Shown here: positions 63,799-64,000 of the stretch, one piece after another | Layout of the letters: the number at the start of each line of letters is the position of its first letter | Numbering within the stretch: the stretch's first letter is position 1 | Source: Stieleria tagensis | GTDB taxonomy: Bacteria > Planctomycetota > Planctomycetia > Pirellulales > Pirellulaceae | Reading direction: 5' to 3' | Assembly: GCF_024129865.1 (NCBI RefSeq) | Contig: NZ_JAMYFE010000018.1 | Coordinates: 113,026-177,025 of the forward strand | Length of the DNA: 64,000 bases | The notes under the pieces: model-generated | Told to the model about the DNA's origin: nothing | Database searches by the model: none | Seen by the model: the letters and a program-made list of their open reading frames with translations, nothing else | Made by a program: the position numbers and the translations under genes

Positions 63799-64000
63799 CG
63801 GGAACTTGGGGTTGGAAGTGAGGCGGGGAAATAGAGCACCCTATTATGGCACATTTCGGTACCGAACATAGCCATTGCCCACCGGGGACAGACCCCAAGT
63901 AGTGCCCACCGGGGACAGACCCCAAGCGAACGGGGTTTGACGCTGAACGCGACGGGGGTTTTAATGGGGACCGTTGGTTGGGTTGCAGGGTAAGCGCCTT
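63799..64000. other. Upstream region of the oxidoreductase gene with tandem repeat
   Basis: 202 bases to the window end. A 24-base unit occurs twice, exactly, at 63876-63899 and 63903-63926 (core gcccaccggggacagacccc). I see no gene. The rest (63927-64000) is G-rich and unassigned. Confidence 0.6.
63876..63926. repeat. Two tandem copies of a 24-base unit
   Basis: Identical 24-base copies at 63876-63899 and 63903-63926, separated by tag. The unit contains the near-palindrome ccggggacagacccc and is translated as SVPGG-type peptide on the minus strand, so open frames here are artefacts. Only two copies; not a CRISPR. Confidence 0.75.

Noticed and set aside
63876..63926. Possible CRISPR array
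   Set aside because: Only two units with a 3-base spacer and no cas genes.

Overview
The window comes from a planctomycete, most likely a marine Rhodopirellula-type member of the Pirellulales. The evidence is the coupled PSD1/DUF1549/DUF1553 cytochrome-like gene and DUF1501 gene (17060-21468), two PEP-CTERM proteins, a TIGR03790 protein, many Gfo/Idh/MocA- and vWA-type secreted or membrane proteins, sulfotransferases, and several copies of palindromic intergenic repeats of the kind that litter these genomes. Base composition looks even across the window, and I see no prophage, transposase, CRISPR array, tRNA or rRNA.

Left part (1-36 kb), mostly housekeeping and planctomycete-specific genes: the 3' half of glgB, a DUF151 nuclease-family protein, panC, a UDP-xylose-synthase-like SDR, rsmG, a WYL regulator, a small zinc-ribbon protein, tmk, a TIGR03790 protein, a PEP-CTERM protein, a PPP-family phosphatase, a membrane-anchored vWA protein, two membrane proteins, carA, the PSD1/DUF1501 pair, a GntP permease, the sdhCAB operon, a secreted esterase/gluconolactonase fusion, a LarA-like enzyme coupled to a secreted metallopeptidase-like protein, and a large secreted LamG/beta-helix protein.

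Right part (36-62 kb), a surface-polysaccharide locus: one minus-strand run of 19 genes (56584 down to 36062), tightly packed with many 4-base ATGA/GTGA overlaps. It encodes a WecB/TagA/CpsF transferase, a Wzy/WaaL-type membrane protein, a Wzm/Wzt-type ABC exporter, five GT4 and four GT2 glycosyltransferases, one DxD glycosyltransferase-like protein, two sulfotransferases, a polysaccharide pyruvyltransferase, a hexapeptide acyltransferase and a divergent MurB homologue. Next to it lie a PEP-CTERM gene and an activated-deoxysugar module: rmlA, rmlB and a protein resembling the plant UER1/RHM 3,5-epimerase/4-reductase, which could replace RmlC and RmlD. A WbaP-like phosphoglycosyltransferase follows. 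I infer that the locus makes and exports a sulfated, possibly rhamnose-containing and pyruvylated or lactylated polysaccharide. The window ends with a secreted Gfo/Idh/MocA oxidoreductase.

The most notable points are the eukaryote-like rhamnose-synthase enzyme, the MurB-like protein inside the polysaccharide operon, a 22-bp perfect inverted repeat nested in a repeat cluster at 35.8 kb, the intergenic palindrome family, a 37-residue membrane protein, and an HExxxHxxGxxH variant zinc-site motif.
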